DNA of 7,800 nucleotides from contig SEEY01000163.1 in NCBI GenBank assembly GCA_004211235.1, positions 1 to 7,800 of the forward strand, given 5' to 3'. The stretch comes from Rubrivivax sp. GTDB taxonomy: Bacteria > Pseudomonadota > Gammaproteobacteria > Burkholderiales > Burkholderiaceae. The stretch's first letter is position 1; each line of letters begins with the position of its first letter. A program made the position numbers and the translations under genes. The notes under the pieces are model-generated. The model was not told the origin of the DNA. It saw only the letters and a program-made list of their open reading frames with translations, and ran no database searches. Shown one piece after another: positions 1 to 6,170 of the stretch.

Positions 1-175
1 GGGTTCCTCGCCGAGCAGCGTGCCGACCACGCCCACCGTGTTCATGCGCTGATGCGAAAGCGCACGCGCCGCCGCGTTGGGGCGGTAGCGCAGCTTGGCC
101 GCGGCGGCGCGTGCGCTTTCGCATCAGCGCATGAACACGGTGGGCGTGGTCGGCACGCTGCTCGGCGAGGAACCC
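1..175. repeat. Perfect long inverted repeat (76-bp arms, 23-nt spacer), probable fold-back at contig end
   Basis: Bases 1-76 are the exact reverse complement of bases 100-175, with spacer 77-99. Both arms are lacI-type coding sequence: the right arm in sense on the plus strand, the left arm in sense on the minus strand. Read on the minus strand, the spacer and left arm give AKLRYRPNAAARALSHQR, which is the expected hinge-region sequence of a LacI repressor. The plus strand instead meets a TAG at 86-88. A short inverted repeat (65-76 against 100-111) lies at the turn, as expected for a polymerase or template-switch fold-back. The most likely reading is an assembly or amplification chimera at a contig end; a real genomic palindrome is less likely but not excluded. 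Confidence 0.95.
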
Positions 176-1009
176 AATCTCTACTTCCTGGAGATCTTTG
201 CCGGCGTCATCCAGGCGGCGACGGCCGCCGGGCAGACCACCACCGTTTTCACGCTCAACGACTGGCACGAGGCCGAGCACCGCGTGCCCCTGCTCTGCGA
301 CGGTCGCATCGATGGCCTGATCATGCTGGCGCCGATGCTGACGACCACTGCGGACGCCTGGCTGCCGGCGCACACGCCCATCGTCTCCATCCATGCGAAC
401 TGCGAGCTGGCGGGTGTCGTCAATCTTGAAACCGACGACGAAGCCGGCGCCTGCCGGATGGTGGCGCATCTGCTGCAGCTCGGCCATCGGCGCATCCTGC
501 ACATCGGCGGCCCGGTGGGTTCGGTGGGCGCCGAGCGTCGCGTCGAAGGCTATCTGCGCGCCCACGCCGAGGCGGGTGTGCGCTGTCGTGTCGACGATGT
601 CGTGCGAACGGCGTTCAGCTACGAGGGCGGGCGCCGGGCCATGGAGGATTGGCTCCAAGGCCATCGCGGCGAGCCCTTGCCGCATGCCGTCTTCGGGGCC
701 AACGATGCGATCGCACTGGGCGCCGTGGACACACTGCGAGCCCGCGGCCTGCAGGTGCCGGCCGACCTGTCCGTGGTCGGGTTCGACAACACCGTGCTTG
801 CCCGCACTGCACGCCTGGCCACGGTGCGCCAGCCCCTGCGCGAGCTGGGCGAGCGCGCGCTGCAGGCGCTGGTGGCGCGCATCGAAGGCCGGCGCAAGGG
901 CGGCCAGGGCGAAGCCGCCGAGACGGCCGAGACCATCGTGCTGCGCACGGACATCGTCGCCGGCCTGACACTGGCGGCGCCACGAACGACGCCTTTGCAG
1001 ATCGACTGA
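95..1009 (+). CDS. LacI/GalR-family transcriptional regulator, 5'-incomplete (ligand-binding domain only)
   Basis: Sugar-responsive repressors of this family bind operator DNA through an N-terminal helix-turn-helix of about 60 residues and sense a ligand with a periplasmic-binding-protein-like core. Only the end of the hinge (ARALSHQRMNTVGVVG) and the whole core are present. Typical family signatures are visible: FAGVIQAA after the first strand, the central LLQLGHRRILHIGGP followed by AERRVEGY, then FGANDAIALGAVDTLRARGLQVP and DLSVVGFDN, ending in VRQPLRELGERAL. The visible 304 residues compare with about 330-350 in the family, so the helix-turn-helix is missing. The frame is blocked by TAG at 86-88. 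The TTG at 95 is merely the first possible start after it, and genuine codons probably begin near 101, inside the inverted repeat. ATG 131 is another formal start. Ligand and targets are unknown; no catabolic gene adjoins it in the window. Confidence 0.9.
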   Translation: MAAAARALSHQRMNTVGVVGTLLGEEPNLYFLEIFAGVIQAATAAGQTTTVFTLNDWHEAEHRVPLLCDGRIDGLIMLAPMLTTTADAWLPAHTPIVSIHANCELAGVVNLETDDEAGACRMVAHLLQLGHRRILHIGGPVGSVGAERRVEGYLRAHAEAGVRCRVDDVVRTAFSYEGGRRAMEDWLQGHRGEPLPHAVFGANDAIALGAVDTLRARGLQVPADLSVVGFDNTVLARTARLATVRQPLRELGERALQALVARIEGRRKGGQGEAAETAETIVLRTDIVAGLTLAAPRTTPLQID

Positions 1010-1050
1010 ATCGTCGCGGCCTGCGAGCGTGCCAGGCCTGGGCGCCCTTG

Positions 1051-1056
1051 TATGCT
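1051..1056 (+). promoter_or_regulatory. Possible -10 box for the small membrane protein/thpR pair
   Basis: TATGCT matches the sigma-70 -10 consensus at four of six positions and lies 28 nt before the ATG at 1085, in an AT-poor 75-bp gap after the lacI-type gene. I see no good -35 hexamer 16-18 nt upstream, so this is a weak suggestion only. Confidence 0.2.
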
Positions 1057-1084
1057 GGCCGCCCGCCCACTGCGAAGGTCCGCC

Positions 1085-1303
1085 ATGAGAGCCGCCCTCA
1101 GCATTCTCTCCCTCGTCATCGTCGCGGCCATCGTGCTGTCGCTCGTCAAGCGGCAGGCGGCGGTGCTCAAGCCGCCGGCCACCGGTGCATCGGCGGCCGG
1201 GGCGCCGCTGTCTCAACCACAAGCCGTGGGGCGGCAGGTGCAGAACAGCCTTGACGATGCCGCCCGGCGCGCCGCCGAGGCCGCGTCCGCAGCCACGAAC
1301 TGA
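1085..1303 (+). CDS. Small single-pass membrane protein of unknown function
   Basis: This is a 72-residue protein that I do not recognise by name. Residues 3-21 (ALSILSLVIVAAIVLSLV) form one clear hydrophobic segment, followed by a basic KRQ, which suggests an N-out/C-in anchor or an uncleaved signal anchor. A Pro/Ala/Gly-rich linker follows, then a polar, Ala-rich stretch (about residues 48-72, VGRQVQNSLDDAARRAAEA) that should form an amphipathic helix. I chose ATG 1085 because GAAGG lies a few bases upstream (1074-1078) and the hydrophobic segment then starts at the N terminus. An earlier in-frame ATG at 1052 would give 83 residues. The stop is one base before the thpR start, so the two are probably co-transcribed and translationally coupled. 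No function can be assigned from the sequence. Confidence 0.72.
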   Translation: MRAALSILSLVIVAAIVLSLVKRQAAVLKPPATGASAAGAPLSQPQAVGRQVQNSLDDAARRAAEAASAATN

Positions 1304-1304
1304 C

Positions 1305-1856
1305 GTGACCGGCCACAAGCTCTTCTTCGCGCTGCGGCCCGATGAAGCGGTGGCCGAGCGCATCGCCTGCGTCGTCGCGGCAGAGCATGTGGCACGCGGT
1401 CTGGCGCCGCGGTTGCGCCCGGCTCGCATCTTTCACATCACGCTGCACTACTTCGGCTACTGCGAGGGCGAGCCGGACGACGCCCTCTTGGCCCGCGCCG
1501 GCGAAGCCGCGGCCGAGGTGGTGCAGCCTGCGTTCGACGTCAGCTTCGACAGCTTTGCGAGCTGGGGCGACGAGCAAGCCCGCAAGCATCCCTTCGTGCT
1601 GACGGGAGGGGAGGGCCTGCAGGCGGCGCGGCAGCTGCACGAAGCCCTGTCAGAACGCCTGGCCGCGCACGGCCTGGCCGATCCCGAGCCAGGGCGGCGC
1701 TACCAGCCGCACCTGACGCTGCGCTATGACAAGCGCCCGGCACCGGCATGGCCCGTGGACGTGGCCGGCTGGTTCGCCCGCGCGTTCGTGCTGGTGAAGA
1801 GCCCGCAGGGCCTGACGCGGCACGACGTCATCGGGCATTGGCCGCTGCGAGGTTGA
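1305..1856 (+). CDS. thpR: RNA 2',3'-cyclic phosphodiesterase (2'-5' RNA ligase family, 2H phosphoesterase)
   Basis: The family hydrolyses 2',3'-cyclic phosphate RNA ends to 2'-phosphates and can reversibly join 2'-5' RNA ends in vitro; it acts in the cytoplasm. The two diagnostic HxTx motifs are present: H44-I-T-L followed by HYFG, and H136-L-T-L followed by RYDKR, each histidine being catalytic in 2H enzymes. The N terminus HKLFFALRPDE matches the family opening (LFFAL.P). The length of 183 residues is normal. The start is GTG at 1305, the only start codon that places HKLFFALRP at the N terminus; no strong Shine-Dalgarno precedes it, consistent with translational coupling to the small gene ending at 1303. 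The frame stays open upstream to at least 1185, but that part overlaps the small gene and has no family similarity. A hairpin follows 13 nt after the stop. Confidence 0.92.
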   Translation: MTGHKLFFALRPDEAVAERIACVVAAEHVARGLAPRLRPARIFHITLHYFGYCEGEPDDALLARAGEAAAEVVQPAFDVSFDSFASWGDEQARKHPFVLTGGEGLQAARQLHEALSERLAAHGLADPEPGRRYQPHLTLRYDKRPAPAWPVDVAGWFARAFVLVKSPQGLTRHDVIGHWPLRG

Positions 1857-1863
1857 ACGCGCC

Positions 1864-1893
1864 AAGAAAAAGGCCGCCTGAATGGGCGGCCTT
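1864..1893. terminator. Shared hairpin terminator between convergent thpR and csbD
   Basis: A perfect 9-bp stem (AAGGCCGCC 1870-1878, GGCGGCCTT 1885-1893) with a 6-nt loop lies between the converging stops at 1856 and 1913. On the minus strand the stem runs into TTTTTCTT (from the A-rich 1864-1871), a good Rho-independent terminator for the csbD-family gene. In the plus direction the stem is followed only by CTTCGTC, so it should stop thpR transcripts less well. Confidence 0.8.
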
Positions 1894-1912
1894 CGTCATG
1901 CGCGCGTCAGTC

Positions 1913-2128
1913 TCAATGGAACCAGTCGTCCGTCGCGCGGCGTTCCCAGGTCGAGATCTGCTGCTCGGCCTCGTCCTTGGCCACGCCGTAGCGCTCCTGG
2001 ATCTTGCCGGCGAGCTGGTCGCGGCGGCCGGCGACGACGTCGATGTCGTCATCGGTCAGCTTGCCCCATTGCTCCTGAACCTTGCCGGTCACCTGCTTCC
2101 ACTGGCCTTGAATGCGATCCCAGTTCAT
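1913..2128 (-). CDS. CsbD-family stress-response protein (YjbJ-like)
   Basis: This is a 71-residue, very hydrophilic, predicted helical protein of the CsbD/YjbJ family. These small soluble proteins are abundant under general stress (sigma-B in Bacillus, sigma-S in Escherichia coli); their biochemical role is not established. The family pattern is complete: MNWDRIQGQWKQVTGKVQEQWGKLTDDDIDVVAGRRDQLAGKIQERYG in residues 1-48, then a charged tail with AKDEAEQQISTWERR. The start at 2128 is preceded by GAAGGA at a good distance (minus strand), and the length is close to the usual 60-70 residues. The gene stands alone, with a 131-bp gap on the upstream side and a strong terminator 19 nt after its stop. 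No promoter could be assigned confidently. Confidence 0.93.
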   Translation of the reverse strand: MNWDRIQGQWKQVTGKVQEQWGKLTDDDIDVVAGRRDQLAGKIQERYGVAKDEAEQQISTWERRATDDWFH

Positions 2129-2259
2129 GGCGATTCCTTCGTCTGAGCGGCAGCTGCCGCGGTGACCTTCACTGTGCCGGGCGTGCCAACGCCAACCGGT
2201 CGGCGCAGGCGGGCCTCGGCTGTAGGAGAGAGCCGATCAGGCTGGCCGGGCTGCCGGCG
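2129..2259. other. Intergenic gap between pxpA end and csbD start
   Basis: This 131-bp gap must hold the promoter of the csbD-family gene and any terminator of the pxp operon, both reading leftward. Two weak stems are visible: TCGGCT 2216-2221 with AGCCGA 2231-2236 (9-nt loop), and GCCGG 2245-2249 with CCGGC 2254-2258 (4-nt loop). Neither has a T-tract on the minus strand, so termination of the operon may be Rho-dependent. TTGGCA-like bases are present on the minus strand, but no matching -10 box is seen. Confidence 0.4.
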
Positions 2260-2994
2260 TCAGGCGCCGAGGCGCACGCCGGCTGCGATGAGCGCGGCGT
2301 GGATGGCGCGCGCAAAGGCGAGGGCGTGCGGCCCGTCGCCATGCAGGCAGATCGTCTGCGCCTTCAGCGGCACGGTTTCCCCGCTCACGGCCACGACGAC
2401 GCCTTCGCGGACCATGCGCAGCGTGCGGGCCACGGCCTCGTCCGTGCTGTCGATGAAGGCGCCCGGCTGGCTGCGCGGCACGAGGCTGCCGTCGGCGCGG
2501 TAGCCGCGGTCGGCAAACACCTCGGCCACGGCGCGCAGGCCGGCGCGTTCCGCGGCGCGCAGCAGTTCGCTGCCGGCCAGGCCGTAGAGCGCCAGGCCGG
2601 GGTCGACGGCCCGCACGGCCGTGGCGACGGCGTCGGCCAGCGCCGGGTCGCGCGCCGCCTGGTTGTAGAGAGCGCCATGTGGCTTGACGTGCTGCAGCCT
2701 GCCGCCCTGCGCTCGGACGAGCGCATCGAGGGCGCCGATCTGGTAGACCAGGTCGGCCTGCACGTCGGCCGGTGCCAGCTGCATGTCGCTGCGGCCGAAG
2801 TTCTCGCGGTCGGGGTAGCTCGGATGGGCGCCGATGGCCACGCCGCGCGCCAGTGCCGCGGTGACGGTGGCCTGCATCAGCCGTGCGTCGCCGGCATGCC
2901 AGCCGCAGGCGATGTTGGCGGAGCTGACCAGGGCCAGCAGCTGGGCGTCGTCGGCCGCGCCCTCGCCGAGGTCGGCGTTCAGGTCGACATGCAT
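2260..2994 (-). CDS. pxpA: 5-oxoprolinase subunit A (LamB/YcsF family)
   Basis: Together with PxpB and PxpC it makes the prokaryotic 5-oxoprolinase, which cleaves 5-oxo-L-proline (pyroglutamate) with ATP to L-glutamate in the cytoplasm, disposing of a damage product of glutamine and glutamate. The 244 residues carry all LamB/YcsF signatures: DLNADLGEG (4-12), [11 protein letters not shown] (26-36), [14 protein letters not shown] (55-68), [10 protein letters not shown] (102-111), [20 protein letters not shown] (158-177) and [10 protein letters not shown] (215-224). The Trp in ACGWHAGD replaces the more usual Phe. The start is ATG 2994 because the family begins at [12 protein letters not shown]; the frame is open further upstream (to 3114), but that part lies inside pxpC and has no family similarity. 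It overlaps the 3' end of pxpC by 16 nt, so translation is likely coupled. It is the last gene of the operon. Confidence 0.96.
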   Translation of the reverse strand: MHVDLNADLGEGAADDAQLLALVSSANIACGWHAGDARLMQATVTAALARGVAIGAHPSYPDRENFGRSDMQLAPADVQADLVYQIGALDALVRAQGGRLQHVKPHGALYNQAARDPALADAVATAVRAVDPGLALYGLAGSELLRAAERAGLRAVAEVFADRGYRADGSLVPRSQPGAFIDSTDEAVARTLRMVREGVVVAVSGETVPLKAQTICLHGDGPHALAFARAIHAALIAAGVRLGA

Positions 2995-3917
2995 AGGGCA
3001 GTCCTCATCCGGTCCAGCAGCAAGTGTTGACTGCGCAGCGCGTCGCGCGCCTCGTCCAGGTTGCAGGCAGCGAAGCGCAGCGGCGCGCCGAGGCGAAGCT
3101 GGCCGAGCTTCCACAGGTCGGCGCGGATCACGACCGCAATCTTCGGATAGCCGCCGGTCGTCTGCGCATCGGCCAGCAGCACGATCGGCTGGCCCGACGG
3201 CGGCACCTGCACGACGCCGGGCAGCACGCCATGCGAAGCCAGCTCCGCGCCGCGCTCGCGCTGCAGCGCCGGGCCGGCGAGCCGGTAGCCCATGCGGTTG
3301 CTCTGCGGTGTGACGGTCCAGTCGCTGGCCCAGAAGGCCTCGCGCGCCTGCGCCGTGAAGTGTTGATGCTCCGGGCCGGGCAGCGCGCGCACGACCGGCG
3401 TCCAGTCGGGCGGCCGCACACCGACGCTGCGGCCGGGCAGGGCGGCGCCAGGGTTCAGCGGCAGGCGGTCACCGTTGCGCAGCGCCCGGCCGTCCAGCCC
3501 GCCGAAGCCGCCGGCCAGGTCCGTGCTGAGCGAGCCGAGGCGCTGCGGCAGCGCGAGGCCGCCGGCAATGGCGACATAGCTGCGCATGCGTTCGCGCGGC
3601 GCGGCCACTTTGAGCGTCTGGCCGGCGCGAACGTGCTGGCGCCACCAGGGGCGCAGCGGCCGGCCGTCGAGGCTGGCGTCAGCGTCTGCGTCCGTGCCCG
3701 TGATGGCGAGGCAGGTGTCTGCATGAAAGCGCAGCGTGGCAGCGCCGAGCGTGAACTCCAGCGCCGCCGTGCCGGGCGCGTTGCCGACGAGCAGGTTGCC
3801 GGACTGCAGTGCGAGCTCGTCGAGTGCGCCGCATCGGCTGACGCCGCGGTCGCGCCAGCCGGCGCGGCCGAGGTCCTGCACCGTGGCCAGCGGGCCGGCG
3901 CTGACGATCTCGATCAT
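2979..3917 (-). CDS. pxpC: 5-oxoprolinase subunit C (biotin-dependent carboxyltransferase-like, KipA family)
   Basis: This subunit pairs with PxpB to form the part of 5-oxoprolinase that resembles urea amidolyase and KipI-KipA complexes. The 312 residues begin [20 protein letters not shown], the standard family opening, followed by [17 protein letters not shown] and AALEFTLG. The middle shows [20 protein letters not shown] and the [12 protein letters not shown] block. The C-terminal part has [33 protein letters not shown] and then [14 protein letters not shown] followed by [13 protein letters not shown]. No biotin-attachment or carboxylase domain is present, as expected for stand-alone PxpC. 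The start at 3917 matches the family N terminus; the pxpB stop is 4 nt upstream (TGAGCGAATG on the minus strand). The 3' end overlaps pxpA by 16 nt. Confidence 0.95.
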   Translation of the reverse strand: MIEIVSAGPLATVQDLGRAGWRDRGVSRCGALDELALQSGNLLVGNAPGTAALEFTLGAATLRFHADTCLAITGTDADADASLDGRPLRPWWRQHVRAGQTLKVAAPRERMRSYVAIAGGLALPQRLGSLSTDLAGGFGGLDGRALRNGDRLPLNPGAALPGRSVGVRPPDWTPVVRALPGPEHQHFTAQAREAFWASDWTVTPQSNRMGYRLAGPALQRERGAELASHGVLPGVVQVPPSGQPIVLLADAQTTGGYPKIAVVIRADLWKLGQLRLGAPLRFAACNLDEARDALRSQHLLLDRMRTALCMST

Positions 3918-3921
3918 TCGC

Positions 3922-4560
3922 TCAGCCACCGGTCGCCAGGAAACGCACGCGGTCGCCCGGCGCCAGCAGCGTCGGCGGCTCGGCTTGCGGGTCGAAGAGG
4001 CGCGAGGCCGTGCGGCCGATGAGCTGCCAGCCGCCCGGCGTCTGCAGCGGATAGATGCCCGTCTGCGCACCGCCGATGCCGACGCTGCCGGCCGGCACCT
4101 GCACCCGCGGCTCGCTGCGGCGGGGCGTGTGCAGGGCCGGGTCGAGCCCGCCCAGATAGGCGAAGCCGGGCTGGAAGCCGAGGAAGTAGACGACGTACTC
4201 GGGCTGCGTGTGGCGGTGCACGACCTCATCGACCGTCAGGCCGCAGTGCGAAGCGACGTCGCCGAGATCGGGTCCGTCGTAGGCGACGGGGATGTGGACG
4301 AGCCGACCCGGCCGCCGGCGGCGCAGCGGCTTCGTCCACAGCGCGAGGGCCGCGGCCTGCAGTTCGTTGGGCTCGGTGCGCAGCGGGTCGAACACCAGCG
4401 TCAGGTTGTTCATGCCGGGGATCAGCTCCTGCACGCCCGCCACGCCGGCCAGGCCCGCGGCGAGCTGCCAGATGCGCTGCTGCTGTTCCAGCGACAGCGG
4501 CGCCGGCAGCGTGCAGCACAGCGCCGTTTCACCGAGGGCATGGACCGACAACTCGCTCAT
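3922..4560 (-). CDS. pxpB: 5-oxoprolinase subunit B (KipI/allophanate hydrolase subunit 1 family)
   Basis: This is the first gene of the leftward pxpBCA operon and the KipI-like partner of PxpC. The 212 residues show the N-terminal LGETALCCTLP, the PGMNNLTLVFDP block (48-59), VHIPVAYDGPDL (88-99) and the family hallmark GFQPGFAYLGGLD (128-140). After that come TPRRSEPRVQVPAGSVGIGG and QTGIYPLQTPGGWQLIGRT. I place the start at ATG 4560 (MSELSVHALGE), which fits family length; ATG 4572 would add four residues and neither has a strong Shine-Dalgarno. The frame is open far upstream, but that stretch is antisense to tadA and is not coding. In Bacillus, KipI inhibits the sporulation kinase KinA, but the pxpC/pxpA neighbours here make the oxoprolinase role by far the likelier. 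Confidence 0.95.
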   Translation of the reverse strand: MSELSVHALGETALCCTLPAPLSLEQQQRIWQLAAGLAGVAGVQELIPGMNNLTLVFDPLRTEPNELQAAALALWTKPLRRRRPGRLVHIPVAYDGPDLGDVASHCGLTVDEVVHRHTQPEYVVYFLGFQPGFAYLGGLDPALHTPRRSEPRVQVPAGSVGIGGAQTGIYPLQTPGGWQLIGRTASRLFDPQAEPPTLLAPGDRVRFLATGG

Positions 4561-4587
4561 GGGCGAAAGCATGCCATGGGTGGCGTT

Positions 4588-4604
4588 GAACGAGTCTCTC
4601 GTTC
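4588..4604. promoter_or_regulatory. 17-nt perfect palindrome in the pxpB/tadA divergent gap, candidate operator
   Basis: GAACGAG-TCT-CTCGTTC is a perfect 7-3-7 inverted repeat in the 69-bp gap (4561-4629) between the divergent genes pxpB and tadA. Its size and symmetry suit a dimeric transcription factor, and its position would let one protein act on pxpBCA, on tadA, or on both. No regulator gene adjoins it, and I saw no second copy in the window. It could also be a chance hairpin in short GC-rich DNA. Confidence 0.35.
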
Positions 4605-4613
4605 GGCGTCGCC

Positions 4614-4619
4614 TAAACT
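4614..4619 (+). promoter_or_regulatory. Possible -10 box of tadA-ldcA
   Basis: TAAACT resembles a sigma-70 -10 box (four of six consensus bases) and ends 10 nt before the tadA ATG. Transcription would then start at or just before the start codon, giving a leaderless or near-leaderless mRNA; this fits the lack of a Shine-Dalgarno sequence before tadA. TTGAAC at 4586-4591 looks like a -35 box but is 22 nt away, too far for a standard promoter unless an activator helps. Confidence 0.3.
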
Positions 4620-4629
4620 GCCGGCCTTC

Positions 4630-5172
4630 ATGACAGAGCCTCTCTTCACGCCCGCCGACGAGTACGCGATGCGGCTCGCGCTGGACCAGGCGCAGAACGC
4701 CTGGCTGGTGGGCGAGGTGCCGGTCGGCGCCGTCATCGTGCGGGCCGGCCAGGTCATCGCGACGGGCTACAACCGCCCCATCACGACGCACGATCCGACG
4801 GCCCATGCCGAGATCGTCGCGCTGCGCCACGCGGCCGCGCTGCTCGAGAACTACCGGCTGCCGGAGTGCGAGCTGTTCGTCACGCTGGAGCCTTGCGCAA
4901 TGTGCGCGATGGCGCTAATGCATGCGCGCTTCAAGCGCGTCGTCTTTGCGGCGCCCGATCCCAAGACGGGCGTTGCCGGGTCGGTGATCGACCTCTTCGG
5001 CGAGCCGCTGCTGAACCACCACACGCGCATCGAACGCGGGCTGATGGCCGACGCCTCGGCCACGTTGCTGCGTGAGTTCTTTGCCGAACGCCGCGAGGCC
5101 GCCCGTGCGCGGCGCGCCGAGCGGCAAGGCCTCATTCCCACCGGCGAAGCGACCGAACTGGACGACTCCTGA
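4630..5172 (+). CDS. tadA: tRNA-specific adenosine-34 deaminase
   Basis: TadA converts A34 to inosine at the wobble position of tRNA-Arg(ACG), is zinc-dependent and is essential in many bacteria. The cytidine-deaminase fold motifs are intact: HAE at residues 59-61 (TAHAEIVALRHAA; His59 zinc ligand, Glu61 proton shuttle) and PCAMC at 88-92 (Cys89 and Cys92 zinc ligands). It also has the family-typical VGEVPVGAVIV (27-37) and FGAP-like VFAAPDPKTGVAGSVIDL. The 180 residues exceed E. coli TadA (167) by a basic C-terminal tail (ERREAARARRAERQ). The ATG at 4630 is chosen because it places ADEYAMRLAL at the usual N-terminal helix; the frame is open far upstream, but there it is antisense to pxpB and pxpC. 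The stop overlaps the ldcA start by one base (TGATG), pointing to a two-gene operon. Confidence 0.96.
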   Translation: MTEPLFTPADEYAMRLALDQAQNAWLVGEVPVGAVIVRAGQVIATGYNRPITTHDPTAHAEIVALRHAAALLENYRLPECELFVTLEPCAMCAMALMHARFKRVVFAAPDPKTGVAGSVIDLFGEPLLNHHTRIERGLMADASATLLREFFAERREAARARRAERQGLIPTGEATELDDS

Positions 5173-6170
5173 TGACCTCCCTGACCCTGTTCACTCCCGC
5201 TGGCGCATTGCCCAAGGCCGAACCGCTGAAACGCGCGGCAAAGCGGCTGACGCAGCTCGGCTTCGAGGTCGCCACGGATGCCGACGCGCTCGCCCGACAC
5301 CAGCGCTTTGCCGGTGACGATGCCACGCGGCTGGCGGCCTTGCACCGCATCGCCGACGCCGCGCCTTCGGTGGCGATGGCCACGCGCGGCGGCTACGGCA
5401 TGACGCGGCTGCTGGACCAGATCGACTGGGGCCGCATCGCGAAGAGCGTCGAGCAGGGCACGCGCTGGATCGGCTACAGCGACCTGACGGCGCTGCAGAA
5501 CGGCTTCATCGCGCGGCACAAGGGCCTGTCGATGTGGTCCGGTCCGCTGGCTTGCGACGACTTCGGGCGCAGCGAGGCCGAGGGCGGCGTCGACGAGGTC
5601 ACGCGCGACTGCTTCCTCGAAGCGATGAGCGGCGCGCTGGAGGCCGTCGGCTTTCGCGAGAGTTCACGCGACGTTGCGGGCGGTTTCGACGGCCTGGAGG
5701 CGCGCGGGCGGCTGTGGGGCGGCAACCTCACGGTGCTGTGCTCGCTGCTGGGCACGCCGCACTGGCCCAAGGTCAAGGGCGGCATCCTGTTCCTGGAAGA
5801 TGTCAACGAGCATCCCTACCGCGTCGAACGCCAGCTGCTGCAGCTGCAGCAGGCCGGCGTCATCGACGCACAGGCGGCCGTGCTCCTGGGCGATTTCAGC
5901 GGCGCGGCAAAAACGCCGAACGACCTTGGCTACGGCCTGAAGGATGCCGTCGCCGCGCTGCGCAGCCGCACCAGGACGCCGGTGCTCACCGGGCTGCCCT
6001 TCGGCCACGTGCGCACCAAGGTCTGCCTGCCGGTGGGCGGCACGGTGGAGCTGTATGTGCAGGGCCGCGAGGCCATCCTCGGCTGGCAGTCGGACCCGCG
6101 GCTGGCGCACGGTGCGCATCATGAGCACGGTGAGGACTGCGCCGACGATTGCGGCCACGACCATCACTGA
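5172..6170 (+). CDS. ldcA: LD-carboxypeptidase (muramoyltetrapeptide carboxypeptidase, family S66)
   Basis: This cytoplasmic serine peptidase removes the terminal D-alanine from murein tetrapeptides during peptidoglycan recycling. The expected Ser-Glu-His triad can be placed at S103 in GYSDLTAL, E209 in LFLEDVNEHPYRVERQL, and H279 in TGLPFGHVRTK. Also typical are ATRGGYGMTRLLDQIDW (70-86) and GRLWGGNLTVLCSLLGTP (179-196). There is no signal peptide. The 332 residues are longer than E. coli LdcA (304), partly because of a tail (313-332) with seven His, five Asp or Glu and two Cys spaced CxxxC, which resembles metal-binding tails and is not needed for the fold. The start overlaps the tadA stop by one base. 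S66 also includes microcin-immunity MccF-like enzymes, but the housekeeping context favours LdcA. Confidence 0.93.
   Translation: MTSLTLFTPAGALPKAEPLKRAAKRLTQLGFEVATDADALARHQRFAGDDATRLAALHRIADAAPSVAMATRGGYGMTRLLDQIDWGRIAKSVEQGTRWIGYSDLTALQNGFIARHKGLSMWSGPLACDDFGRSEAEGGVDEVTRDCFLEAMSGALEAVGFRESSRDVAGGFDGLEARGRLWGGNLTVLCSLLGTPHWPKVKGGILFLEDVNEHPYRVERQLLQLQQAGVIDAQAAVLLGDFSGAAKTPNDLGYGLKDAVAALRSRTRTPVLTGLPFGHVRTKVCLPVGGTVELYVQGREAILGWQSDPRLAHGAHHEHGEDCADDCGHDHH

Noticed and set aside
95..130. TTG 95 as the true start of the repressor gene
   Set aside because: It lies at the junction of the inverted repeat and would give a repressor without a DNA-binding domain; it is a formal start created by the fold-back.
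1..175. The palindrome as a phage attachment site, IS terminal repeat or replication origin
   Set aside because: Both arms are repressor coding sequence with intact codons; no integrase, transposase or origin motifs are nearby.
1882..3030. A 382-codon open frame on the plus strand across csbD and pxpA
   Set aside because: It is antisense to two firmly identified genes, is Arg/Gly/Ala-rich and shows no family pattern.
2995..3114. A 40-residue N-terminal extension of PxpA
   Set aside because: The conserved family start is [12 protein letters not shown] at 2994; the extension is another reading frame of the pxpC 3' end.
3024..4022. A 332-codon plus-strand open frame opposite pxpC
   Set aside because: It is antisense to the complete pxpC gene with all motifs intact; the composition is typical of a shadow frame.
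4586..4619. A standard sigma-70 promoter TTGAAC/TAAACT for tadA
   Set aside because: The 22-nt spacing is well outside 16-18 nt; only the -10-like box is kept, with low confidence.
3736..4629. A long N-terminal extension of TadA (open frame upstream of ATG 4630)
   Set aside because: It is antisense to pxpB and part of pxpC; the TadA family N terminus begins at the 4630 ATG.
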